DNA of 64,000 nucleotides from Gremmenia infestans (Eukaryota; Ascomycota; Leotiomycetes; Helotiales; Hamatocanthoscyphaceae). The stretch spans positions 1,860,001-1,924,000 of the forward strand of contig JAFEVB010000004.1 in NCBI GenBank assembly GCA_032629725.1. The letters run 5' to 3'. The notes under the pieces are model-generated. The model was not told the DNA's origin. It saw only the letters and a program-made list of their open reading frames with translations, and made no database searches. Positions 46,323-56,980 of this stretch are shown piece after piece (the stretch's first letter is position 1; each line of letters opens with the position of its first letter). The position numbers and the translations under genes are program-made.

Positions 46323-47233
46323 TTCAGAAAGTAAATGATGTGCAATGACAGCGAGTACCGGAAACTAAAGGAATGAGGGGAAAGACAGCTAGCTTCGTAC
46401 CCTTAAACCATTAACGATTCAAAAGAAAGGACCCCTTCACCGGCCATACATCAAGTTTTCTCTAATTACGGTCACAAAGCAGCTTGTATGTGACTTAGCC
46501 CACAAATGTTACCTCTCTTTACCGATACATCCACCTCAAAATTTCAGCCAGGTATGGGAATAGTAGCTCTCCACCGCGCAATAAAAAAAACATGTGCCGT
46601 GTTTGTATCTGCAAGGTGGCCGCCGCTGAACAAAACTGCGTGTTGATAGCTGGTGGTTGTTGTTTTATTTTGGACCTCGCCAGGGAGCGGAGCCTGGTGA
46701 ATGAAGGTGGTGATGACTGTGTCAGTTGCGCAAATACTTTCCGTTTCGAACCTAACTCAGGAGGTCAGCGCTGGTATGTAGCCACCTTCTCAACGATTCT
46801 ATGCTCTATAAGGTTTAACAAAACTATCGTTTTGGTGCATCATTGCTCTGTTTAGGACATCAAGTTCTGTAGCTGACGCTAAAGGGGCCTCAAGTGAGTA
46901 ATAAACTGTTTGAGAGTAAAGAGAGTGTAGTATTGTAGTATGTTATCGGCGAGAAGAGGTAATATTTACGTTTCAAAGTCTAAAAACTTGTTCTTGCAAC
47001 CATCTCAAAGAGATCTGCGGTGAATAGGGGAGTATGACACGTGACCCCTCTTTTCAAGGGGCAAGAATATCTTGTGTCCTGCTAATCCAATCGGAGGTTG
47101 GAGGTTGGAATGGCGGTATACCTGGCCGTGTACGTGTAGTAGCCTCCACGTCTGGATTCGCCAGATGTTCCAATCTTCTGCTTAATTCGAGCCACAACCA
47201 CATCCACAATCTCTCAGATATCAATTTGACAAA
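46323..47233. other. Intergenic region, no gene seen
   Basis: About 0.9 kb without a supported gene, between the broken F-box-like gene and the decayed reductase. Confidence 0.5.
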
Positions 47234-48060
47234 ATGACCAAGACACGAGCTATTGTAGTCATCGACGGGGAAAAGGTCGCCGCGGTGTGCGATGCAGAGA
47301 TTCCTACAATACGAGATGAGTGAGTGATTGTCGAGGTCAAGATAGTGGCCCTCAACCCTACAGACTGGAAGATGATCAACTGGGGCGCCGCGGATGTAGG
47401 ATCGAGAGTTGGATGCGATTACGCTGGTATCGTCGCGGAATTTGGTAACAAGGTTACCAAGTTCCAGAAAGGCGACAGTATCGCAGGATTCGTCTATGGG
47501 GGGTGAGTTGCGTTACGTGATCAGCCCAGGCATCTCGCTCGTTGTGTTGAGTCTTCTCTGCCCGATCTCATGAGGGAGAAGGACAGAGGAAGATTTGCTA
47601 ATATGTACATGCGGCATAGAGGCCAGTCTGACCATGAAACCGGTGCTTTTGGCGAATACATAATCGCAAAAGCTGCTCTTCAGTTCCACATCTCGGATAA
47701 CTTGAGCAATGAAGAGGCGGCGACGTTGGGCGTTTTAGTGGCGACAGGTGTATGTACAGCTTGACGCCCTCCCACTTCACGTGTAGAAGTACAATAGCTA
47801 ATTGGAAACTAGGGTCAAGGACTTCATTAATCCCTTGGACTTCCTTTCCCCAATGCGCCAGCGAAAGAGCCAATATTCCTTCTTATCTACGCTGCCAGTA
47901 CTGCAACAGGAACCTACGGCATTCAGTACGCCAAAGCCTCAAGGCTGACCGTAATTGCAACAGCCTCGCCTCACAACTCCTCAAACAGCAAAGACACCCA
48001 CTGTATCAAAATAGTACCAGGATAGAAAGAAGCATATCATGTTGTCAAAGACTGTTTATT
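47234..48060 (+). pseudogene. Decayed zinc-type MDR oxidoreductase (trans-enoyl-reductase-like)
   Basis: Starting at an ATG, the frame encodes TKTRAIVVIDGEK, is stopped by TGA at 47321-47323, and resumes with VALNPTDWKMINWGAADVGS and GCDYAGIVAEFGNKVTKFQK, the start of a medium-chain dehydrogenase/reductase. After a plausible intron (GTGAGT at about 47503), GAFGEYIIAKAALQ and NLSNEEAATLGVLVATG follow. Then, in another frame past 47810, come LIYAASTATGTYGIQYAKAS and the beginning of the next strand. The C-terminal third is gone. This subfamily includes enoyl reductases that act in trans with polyketide synthases, and PKS remains lie directly downstream. In-frame stop, frame change and missing end together mean the gene is dead. 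Confidence 0.7.
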
Positions 48061-48279
48061 TGACACATGTGTCCATTGTCAAGCATCAGCCATAATAGTC
48101 AATATCTTCGTCTTTTAAGTTCCGAAGGCAAACCCACAATTCGGTTCTGTTCCTCGTCAGCCAAGACGGCGCCAAATGCTTCTTCTAAAGCTCTCACGCG
48201 GTACTCCTCACCACAGAGTTTCTGGAGAACCTCCGTCGCGCCCTTGTAATTTCATCCGAGCTCGTCCTCCGCCCTATAG

Positions 48280-49096
48280 GAACATCGACTTCGGAAATAG
48301 TCTGGAAAGCTCCAAAGCTCCAGAAGCTCAAGATTCGATAGATCGGTACGCTTGACTCAGGCGTCTTCGACGATGACGGCGCCCCCAATGGGATCCCTGA
48401 GAGTCATGTTCAGATCGAGGTGTGCGCTGTAGGTTTGAACCACAGAGACGTGCAAATTTGCACGGGCAAAGGTGTTGATGCCGATGACTATCTGGGCAAT
48501 GAGTGGGCCAGCGTAGTGACAAAAACTGGAATCGAAGTGTTCCACCTAAAACTTGGTGACAGAGTAGGCTTTGTGTCGAGGCTCTTTTGCAACGGTGGTG
48601 GTGAACCCTGGTAAGCACGTCCGGAAAATCCCCAATACAATGAGCTATGCTGCCGCTGCCATGGTGCCATTTGCATGTGTCACCGCTTGCTATAGCTTGA
48701 TAAACGTCGCGCGTGTCCGGAAAGAGGATTGAGTCTTGATTCACACTACAGGCGGTGGTGGTGTGGGATCAGCCGCAATCCAGATTGCAACTGCATGGCG
48801 CCCAGATGTTTGCCACAGTCAGTCCCTAGGAGAAGACTCATCTTGTAGAGACATGCGGAATCCCAGAAAGCCATACATTCTCAAATCGTGATTGGACATT
48901 CGAAGATGCTATTCGAACAGCAACAGGCGGCTGGGGATTAATGTCGACGTACGGCGTTAAATCACTCGTTGCGGTAGAGCTACGAAATTGGTCTTCGCGA
49001 GAGGCCAAGGCAAGGTGGATTTGGGTGTGTTTGATATCGTGCAGGCTGCGTTGGCGCACAAGGCAGCAGCAAAGTTGTCTTTTGTAAAGACAAGTT
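48280..49096 (+). pseudogene. Highly reducing polyketide synthase relic: ER domain fused by deletion to ACP
   Basis: Fragments in several frames match the C-terminal part of a highly reducing type I PKS. VEVCAVGLNHRDV-like coding at about 48410 (read IEVCAVGLNHRDV) and FHLKLGDRVGF begin the enoyl reductase. SYAAAAMVPFACVTACYSL and then GGGGVGSAAIQIAT (about 48755) give its dinucleotide-binding loop. ETCGIPESHTFSNRDWTFED and TATGGWG follow near 48850-48935. Directly after GGWG the frame runs into YGVKSLVAVELRNW (about 48947-48990), an acyl-carrier block whose Ser would carry phosphopantetheine. The rest of the ER and any KR have been deleted between them. Stops occur near 48330, 48733 and 48827. 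Nothing can be expressed as an enzyme. The absence of KS, AT and DH shows the rest of the gene is lost or lies elsewhere. Confidence 0.72.
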
Positions 49097-49538
49097 AAGG
49101 AGTGAAAGGAAGGAAACAAAAGTCGGTTCTAGGGAAGGGAAAGAAAATTGGCTAGATGCGAGGAAAGGTAAGCTGGTTGATTCCTCAGACAGAGGAAGTA
49201 ATACTACTTGTTGATTTCCACAACAGATATAGACCTCATAACAAGTGAGCAATATCTCTTTAATTGGAGAGTCGGGTACGTACATATACTTTGTGCAGTC
49301 ATTCATTAGATATGAAATGCATAGGCACTTGCCTGGAATGGCTCTGGTCTTCTAACATCAGGGTCGTCACCTCAATCTATGCCAGAATCAAAAGCCCTTA
49401 CGAAGGTCCATACAATTCAGACCTACCTAGAGTTGTCTCGGTCTCTAGATTTGCGGCACTATTCTCACGCTCGTACTTGTAATAGAAAATGCTGTAATTC
49501 ATATAAGTCTCATCAGCAAAAGCAGGAATTCTTTTAAA
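49097..49538. other. Intergenic region, no gene seen
   Basis: A 442-bp spacer between the PKS relic and the 3' end of SPC3. Confidence 0.5.
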
Positions 49539-50380
49539 TCAAGCGCTTTTCTTCTCTGCCACCTTCTTTGCCTTTATAGCAGGTAATTTGAATGCCTTAC
49601 TAATCCCTCCCTTCACTTTCTTCCAGCTCCCAAACTCGATTTGTGGCGTCCACGTCAAGACCCCCACCCACGGCTGCACATTATAATGCAGCTTCAGCAC
49701 CATATTATCCGTCTCCGCGAGCTTGCCGCCAGGGGATGTGATCTGATACTTTGCCTTCTGATTTTTAAGTTCTAGTTTGCCTCTGTTGTGCATACAAACT
49801 CGTCAGCAAGAGATCTAGGTCTGCAAAAGAGGCTGACGTAGGATGAGTATACAGACCTGGAGGGATCAATCGTCTTGCCCTTTGTGCTCCTCACTAGCTT
49901 CTTCATAGCTGCCGGTCCTATGTTCTGTAGGTGGTCTGCTGAAGGATTCGTGATGATAGTATCCCAGATGACTGCCTCATTGACCATCTCTCCCTTTCCA
50001 GCATCGCCCATGGTAGTATTTGGCCATGAAGCCGATACGTAAACGAAGACTTGTTTCGTGTTCCAGGAGAAGAGGGATGAGAGGTCGGCGGAGAGAGAGA
50101 AGCGGATGATGGCATACTCTTCCTTTTTGGTGGAGTAGTAGTGTGGACGGCCTCGTACACTTGATGGATTCAAAAGTCAGTACATTTTTCCGTGCTTCTG
50201 TGCAAGGACGGGATTGGGGGGATGGAAGTATTCGTACACTTGGAGATCCTTGACTGCTACAGTCGCCTTGGGTGTCCGGGGCGCGAGTAAGTCTGAAGCT
50301 GCAATCAGGGCTGCGACGACGAAGCAAACGGTAGTGAAGAAGCCGAAGACATTCTGGCCGCGCACAATGGTTGAGTGCAT
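49539..50380 (-). CDS. SPC3: Signal peptidase complex subunit 3 (SPC3/SPCS3)
   Basis: Exons 50380-50238, 50159-49857 and 49782-49539 give 229 residues. This ER membrane protein is a required partner of the catalytic Sec11 subunit in signal-peptide removal. The N-terminus MHSTIVRGQNVFGFFTTV plus VCFVVAALIAASDLL forms the single membrane span (about residues 11-31). The lumenal domain shows FSLSADLSSLFSWNTKQVFV, AVIWDTII and LHYNVQPWVGVLTW, all diagnostic of the family. Length is close to that expected, with a basic C-terminal extension (LPAIKAKKVAEKKSA). Intron 1 (50160-50237) was placed with donor GTACGA because this gives QVVRGRPHYYS; its two junctions lie in 11-bp direct repeats. Intron 2 starts with the unusual GTCTGT but restores DPSRGKLELKNQK. 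Confidence 0.93.
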
Positions 50381-50896
50381 TGTTTATCGTGAAGTTCTCC
50401 TTAAGTCATGGGATTTCGGAGGTTGCGATGTGGTCGCTGTCACAGCTGTTTCTATTTATCTTCCGTTGACATCTGGACAACACCAAGAGTTTAATAACAC
50501 GTCGCGATCAGCCTAGCACAGCCACAGTTTTGAATGCGCTAATTTAGTGCATTGTGGGGTAAGAGGTCTCAGAGGTAAGGTATCGTGGCGTGGCTGAGGA
50601 TAAATCATCGTAAGTTGCGCAACTGAATAAATTATTTCTTCTTACTCTACCAATGAAACTCGTTCCATGCTCAGTGCACCATTTGATTATCTACTCGGTA
50701 GAACCGGAGCCTAATACAAGTGGTATCCCATATCCCGTATCCCATATTCCATACTCCCATTAAATCCCCCATAATTATCCCAAAGCTCCGTTATATATAT
50801 CATTCCTACGCAGTAACAATTTCGAGCCGAACTAACGACCTAGAAGCACCGACAACTTCTACCCAGAAAGTCCCCTGCTCATCAAATGCACGACCT
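50381..50896. other. Spacer between two minus-strand genes
   Basis: A 516-bp spacer that holds the SPC3 promoter and the 3' end of the Pmp3-like gene. No other gene is seen. Confidence 0.5.
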
Positions 50897-51319
50897 TTAG
50901 TTGACAGGTTGAACCATAGTACCGTAACCATGACCACCACTCTGCACCCTTTCGCTGTAGACGCCCGGGGCGCGCGTTGCAGTGAAGCGGCCTTGGCGGG
51001 CTGACTCTTTGCGTTCGTAGTAGACGTATTCGAGGTAGAAGGCGTGGATGTGGCCTGGGATGTAGCTATTGACCAAGAATAATGTTAGAGGTGGTGTAGC
51101 TTTTGTGTCTAAAGGGCTAGAGGAAGGGAGAGAGGCGAAGACGTACCCGAGCAGTGTCAAGCAGATATTGATCAAGAGATCGGCTCCGCAGCCTGCCACA
51201 ATATAGACACCTACTGGAGGCACTATCTTACATTAGATTCAAGCTGATCCGACGCAAGAAGTGGCATACTCACAGAGAATGGTGATCAGGACGAGGAAAA
51301 CGGCGGAAACGGCACCCAT
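50897..51319 (-). CDS. Pmp3/UPF0057 family plasma-membrane proteolipid
   Basis: Exons 51319-51274, 51222-51147 and 51065-50897 give 96 residues. The first two thirds are the Pmp3 signature: a first membrane span (VSAVFLVLITILLPPVGVYI), GCGADLLINICLTLLGYIPG and HIHAFYLEYVYYERK. In yeast, Pmp3 is a small stress-responsive plasma-membrane protein that influences membrane potential and cation tolerance. The C-terminal ~35 residues (RQGRFTATRAPGVYSERVQS and onward) extend beyond the ~55-residue yeast protein; such polar tails are common in filamentous fungal paralogues. The donors GTGAGT and GTACGT and both acceptors are ordinary. It is too small for many gene finders because the first exon has only 15 codons. 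Confidence 0.92.
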
Positions 51320-52104
51320 CTTGACTTATTGCTAGCTTGTCGAGAGATTTCTGTTTCAATTTATGGAATTTGTATAGCTTTTAAAGGGTGGTATTTTGCG
51401 GATGAATGTTCGATTGTGATGGACAAGTTATTTTTGAGGAAGAATATGTTGTTTGCAAGGAGGGAGGGAATCTAGAAGAGTCATGCAATCAATCAATGCA
51501 TACAAGACCTGGAACGCATCCTCATGCCACGATGACGTGTGCGCAATCCGACCCGGCCCAGGCACCGCCACACGTATGTACTGCATGTACATCACCAATA
51601 ACACTTTTGTTATTGTAAGTTACTGTATTGTGAGGAGAAGTTTATTTGTAGATATGTTCAACTTGGGACAAGATCGACGGTGAAGATATTTATTATTAGT
51701 TGGTGTTTGGGTAAGATGGATAAACTGGGGGACAATAGGGTACATGTTTGTCTGTGGACTTTGCGGATTGTTTCATGTTCTTTATCGTGCCTGCTTCTTC
51801 TGCATCACCACAGTGCTTGTATCAACTGGTATCTTCACAATCTTGAATCACTTAGTCTTTGAAGCATTGCATTGCAGGCTGAACAGTCCAATTTTCTCCA
51901 CTCTATCCCTACCTACCTCCGTGATTGAACCCAAACAGCCTCACCACCTCCCATACCCTCTCGTTCCACTCGCAATGCTGATGATACAGTTCCTGAATGT
52001 CCCACCCAATGTCAACTCCTATTCATGAAATCGAAAAAGAAGTCCAATCATCAAGTTCATATTCATCACAATCGTGCCATCATCCAACATCATTTCCAGA
52101 AGAC
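51320..52104. other. Intergenic region, no gene seen
   Basis: A 785-bp spacer with the promoter of the Pmp3-like gene and the 3' flank of XRN1. Confidence 0.5.
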
Positions 52105-55100
52105 CTAAATCTGTTGGGCCTGCACAGGCTGCACGGCACTACCTCTACCTCTTAAAGCCCCCCTTGCACGGCCACCACCTCGGCCTCTTCCACGTCCTCT
52201 AGCTTCAAGATTCGATGGTGGAGGGACCGCGTTGTATCCAACAGGCCCGCCTCCTCGTCCACCTCTGAATCCTCCCCCAACACCGCCTCGACCTCCATTC
52301 ATACCATTCTGGAGATTGCCCCGAATCGCCATGTTGCTGCTATGCATTGCCGGGCTAGCATTTTGATCGGAATAGCCTAAACCGCCTCTTCCTCGGCCCC
52401 TAGACACACTATTTCCTCGAAGTCCATTATGGCCCGCAACAGCACCCCGGAATGAGCCCCTCAAAGGCGCAGGCGCATTGGATTCGCGCAGCTACACGAG
52501 TCAGCGACAATGTCCTAAAAGCATTGAAACGTTCATAACTTACCTGTCCTCTACCACCGGGGCCTGTGGGCATGCCGTAACCGCCATTTGCGGCAAGGGG
52601 GGTCGAAACCGGTGCGGGGTGTTTTTCCGCACCCGCCTTGGAACCAGCGATCAGTTGCTTGTTTGTCAAATTCAAAACCGACGTGATCGGAATTGTTGAG
52701 CCACGGAATGGTGTGCAGCGTTCTCCTAGAGTAGTACCGCTCATGAATGTAACATCAAATACAACGTCCAATAGGATAGCGCGTGCTGTGCGTGAGATAC
52801 CAACAACAGTACCACGGGTAGCAATAGGTACGCGGCCAGAGTCTTGGACATAAACCACACGATCACCGAGCGCGAATCTCTGGTCCCCAAGACGATGCTC
52901 TGCATCAGAAGGCTTCATAAGTGCATTTCGAGGAACCCCCTTGAGTTTCTTGAAATCGCTGGGTTCTGCAGCACCGGTGGCCGCTAAAGCTGCATCGGCT
53001 GCTCTCTCGATGGCCATGACGGCATCTGAATCTAATTGCTCCGCATCTAGGGGAACTTTCTCAAAGTTTTTGGATTCGATTGACTTCAACCATGCCGCTA
53101 TCTCCTTGATTTTTTCGCCAGCGATTTCTGCCGGATAGAAGTCTTCTGCATCATATTGATTCCCTTGGGGTTTGCGCTGGATGCCGGCAAAGAATTCAGG
53201 AAACTTGGTCATGTAGATGCTAAGTAGCTCAATCGCTTTATTGCTGAATTCCCAGCCTATACACGAGTTAGTAAATGTATAAAAAGCTTGCAACCGTGAC
53301 GGAGCAAGAACAGGAGCGAGAGATCACCCAGATCACTTGCCTTTATCTGTACGCTGAGAATAGCCCAGGACTTTCAACTTTTTTGCCTCGAACTTTAGAT
53401 TAAGCCCGAGATTAAGACGATCCAAGCCAAGAGCAGAAATAGTGAACGATGATGTGATCTTGCTTAGAACAAGAGGGTGGAGACCAAGCATCTTTGCTAC
53501 AGCAAACGAAGGGGTGTAATGAGTCTTGGAGCCATGTCCATTGACAATGTTACGCCCAAATTCAACTTCCTTTCCCTTGATCGTTGAGAGCCAGATCTCA
53601 GCCCGGTTATCCTTGTGGCTGATTATCTCAAGAGGCCTGCCGAAGTTGAATTCCCCTAAGAAGAAAGCTCGAGAGCCTGGTGGAAACTCCTCCTCAATCG
53701 GAACAGCTGCCTTCTCTAAGAATCGTTGATCTTCGCTTAAAACTTCGTCCACACAGACTTGAGTTGCGTATTCAGTTTCGATTCCAGGGATGACAGCGTA
53801 TTCCTTGATACTGGCTCCTTCATCCGTCTTTTTCAGACCCTTCAATATCTCAACATGAGTGATTGATTCGACAGGGCCAATAATGATACCAAGACGCTTG
53901 CTGTAGTTGTTCTCGATTCTATCAGCCTTCTTGCGGAAATCTTCGATTTCACGAGGGCCATGGGGTTGTTGTAAAGGCTGATTTGACCCGTCACTGGAAG
54001 GGAAATAGTCGAATAGCTCATCTGAAACCTTGACTACCTTGCCCTCCTGCAAGAAAGGGTAACCCACGAACACTCGTTGGCCCAGTTTCATTGTGGCAGT
54101 CTTGACGTTGGTTCGGTTTTCGCTGTCTTCGATCGTGACGACCATACTTTCGTTTTTGCTGTCCGACTGGAAGACATTGACACTATGGAATCCCAAAGTT
54201 GCATTGTAAGGAATGGTAGCCAAGCTAGGGAAGCCGGCCAATGCGGCATGCCCCAATTTTACACCTTCCATCAAGCCAACGTGATACTCCAAGCCCTCGA
54301 TTGTGGGGAGATCAAAGATGTTCTCGACGCAGTGACAATTGGGTATATCGGGGAAGATGCCCACAAGAGAAGAGGGATAGGTAAATGATATGTCCGGGTC
54401 ATGGGTGAACTTCAGTGTCACGCCAAAGTCGTTACGGAATTTCTCGTCCTCACTCAAGAGAGCATTCTTTGGAGCCATGGCAGCCAACAATCTGCCCTCT
54501 TCGATAAAAGGAATCTTGACCACAGCTTCCCATTCCATCTTCTTCCCGTTCATATCCAGCTCGAAGTCTCGAGGGTAGAAGTCAATGATCGGAGAATTAG
54601 GGTTCGTCATGAGATCATGATAGACAGCTGGCACAATCTTCTTACTTCGGTCAGGGAGCACACCCATAAGCTGTTCATACGGATGGAAAGGCTGTCCGAG
54701 CTTGAAGTTGACATCTGCCTTCAAGCCTTTGACGACGTCTGAGATCATCGGTGAATAATGATACTGGTAGAACCATGGCCATGAAGCAACTCCTCTGTAA
54801 TAGTAGAAAAGTACCCACTGGAGGCCTTGGACATAGTTCTCGCATAACTTCGTCAGCTCCGTATCATTCTTCCGGGTCCACTCGAATTTGCCTTCGTAGT
54901 ATTTGTCCTTCCATTCCTGAAATTTCTCTTCGTATTGACGATCCATCTCAGCTTGCGCTTCTGCTCTGGTAAGGTCGATTGTTTGAGCGCTGTCAAACTG
55001 CTTGACAACACGCCGGACTGCAAGCTGCGATTCTTCATCTTCCTCATCGTCTTCTTCGTCGTCGCCAACTAGCTTAGGAGGAAAGGAGAGCTGCATGTGC

Positions 55101-56473
55101 CGATCACCTTGATCGTCCTCAATAGTCTTCCATTCCAGATGCAGGCTCTCAGCCAAATCCTGGACAAATTTCCGATCTGCGGCAGGCAAAGTCGCTGGGA
55201 GGTTCAAAGGTTCATCAGAGCGACGAGTGACGTATTTCTTGACCTGCTTCCACACTTCCCGCTGAGGAGATGTCATCGTAATCTTTCCCTTTGTCTTACC
55301 TTTCACCATGACATCCTCTTTAGCCATCTGCTTCGATCTGAACCATTTCTGATCCGAGCTTTCACTCTCGAAAAAGCGATATTCCACATGCGAAAGCTCT
55401 TCTAACAAGACAGCCAGTCGCTCCATATTGATAACACCTCCTTCGTTGATGTACCCAGTACCCTTTGGAAGAACTGTCTTGTAAATTTTGAACATCAGCG
55501 CCAATGCCCCTTCATTGATATGTAGATTAGGAAGGTTGGGCAAGAAATCATTTCCAACAAAGAACGCCATCAGTATGAAATCGTCGATGACTCGTTCGAG
55601 ATCAAATGCAAATCCCAGTACGCCATCCTCTTTTAATTCTTGGAATTCCAATTCCAAGTATTCCCGCACAATGCAAAGGTGCATGAGATAAAAGTTTTGG
55701 TGTTCTAGCTCTTTCGACTTCGTCTTGCTCTGTCTTCCAAATGTGACCTCCTCTCGAAGCAGGCAGAAATGGGGATCATGGCTCAAAAGCCCCAGCATGA
55801 TCAAATCGGCATCAAGACCGTAAAGACAATGTCGGACATTGGGATCATAATCGGGCTGCGCCTTCGCCAGTCGAATGTATTCCATGACCTTGTGTTCTCC
55901 CTCTCCCGGAACCTCGTGGCCGGACAGCACGATTTCAACGCCCTGCCAATCGACATCCTCTGACACCTTCTTGTTGATGAAATATTTCAACTGTTGAGTC
56001 AATTTATGCATGAATTCGGTACCTATTTAACTCAGCTTGATTTCCAGCTCCTAGACTATGATCGTACCTGGAGTGATGGAATTGCTATCAAATGCTTCTT
56101 CCTTTGGCATTTCCTTGCCTTCTTTAATTGCCTTCTCTCTGGCATTTTCAACGTCTAGCGCAGTTCGAAATCTTCGGGCTCGCTGTTGGTTCATCTTTGC
56201 TCTGGGCGCAACGCCATCGATGGCCATAAAGAATAGCTGCTTTGGCTTGATCTTCCCATACAAATGCTCAATATAATTGAATATTGCAATAAACATTTGT
56301 TCCTCAGTCATTCGGAACGTTGCATCGTCAGAGTCTTTGTGCGTGCAGTTGTGGATGATTCCGTTCATGTCTAGGTAAAGACAATCGAATTCTGGTATCC
56401 GATTCTCCGCGATCAGCTGTGAAATGGCCGGATACCGCTCGCTCATCCACCTGAAGAATTTGGGAACACCCAT
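52105..56473 (-). CDS. XRN1: 5'-3' exoribonuclease 1
   Basis: Exons 56473-56068, 56022-53341, 53256-52544 and 52491-52105 give 1395 residues. This cytoplasmic enzyme degrades decapped 5'-monophosphate mRNA. The N-terminus MGVPKFFRWMSERYP and YLDMNGIIHNC (metal-binding Asp35), QQRARRFRTA, HEVPGEGEHKVMEYIR and HCLYGLDADLIMLGL form the XRN nuclease core. FFVGNDFLPNLPNLHI and VLFYYYRGVASWPWFYQYHY belong to its second conserved part. The middle holds the D1-D3/SH3-like region typical of XRN1 rather than nuclear Rat1. The C-terminus is a long RGG/Gly-Arg-rich tail (RGRGRGGLGYS, GGRGGVGGGFRGGRGGG), suited to RNA binding. The third intron (53257-53340) must be GC-AG with a GCAAGT donor, because reading on reaches TGA two codons later. 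It shares a divergent promoter with the gene at 56981. Confidence 0.96.
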
Positions 56474-56980
56474 GATGACTGCGTAGAGTATGTATGTGTG
56501 GTGTGTAGAATTGGATCGAGTATTTCGATTATTGCGGGGAGAGGAGCCTTGCTGTTACCGCAAGTACTGTTAGGGCGAAGGCAAAAGCGCGATGCAATGA
56601 ATACAATGACGCTTGATTATTGCTTGCTTGATGTAGGATCGTGATCGTAAAAGATTGAAACCCCCCAGCCTCTTCTACTTCTCTCTCTTTCTCTCGGTAG
56701 CGCTGAGCCTGTTGTCGTTTTGTGTTCTTTGTAGTTTTCAAGCCGTCGACGAGAAGGCGAGAAAGTTCAGCCTCGATGCAGCCAGACCGGGGCCCAAGCC
56801 AAGCTGAACCGGCGCTAAGGATCGTAAGGCCCCAAGGCTTGAATTTCACTTAACGCGAGGCGAGGCAAGGCGCGTCTGGATCAATTTCAACACGCTCTAC
56901 AAAAACAAAGCTCAATTTATAGTATTCGCGTGGAGTCCTCCCCGCCTCATTCTCACGACTTCCTAACGACTACAGTCGAA
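56474..56980. promoter_or_regulatory. Divergent promoter, XRN1 / Hat2 genes
   Basis: These 507 bp separate two outward-facing start codons of housekeeping genes. I do not recognise specific regulatory sites; open frames on the minus strand here do not resemble proteins. Confidence 0.5.
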
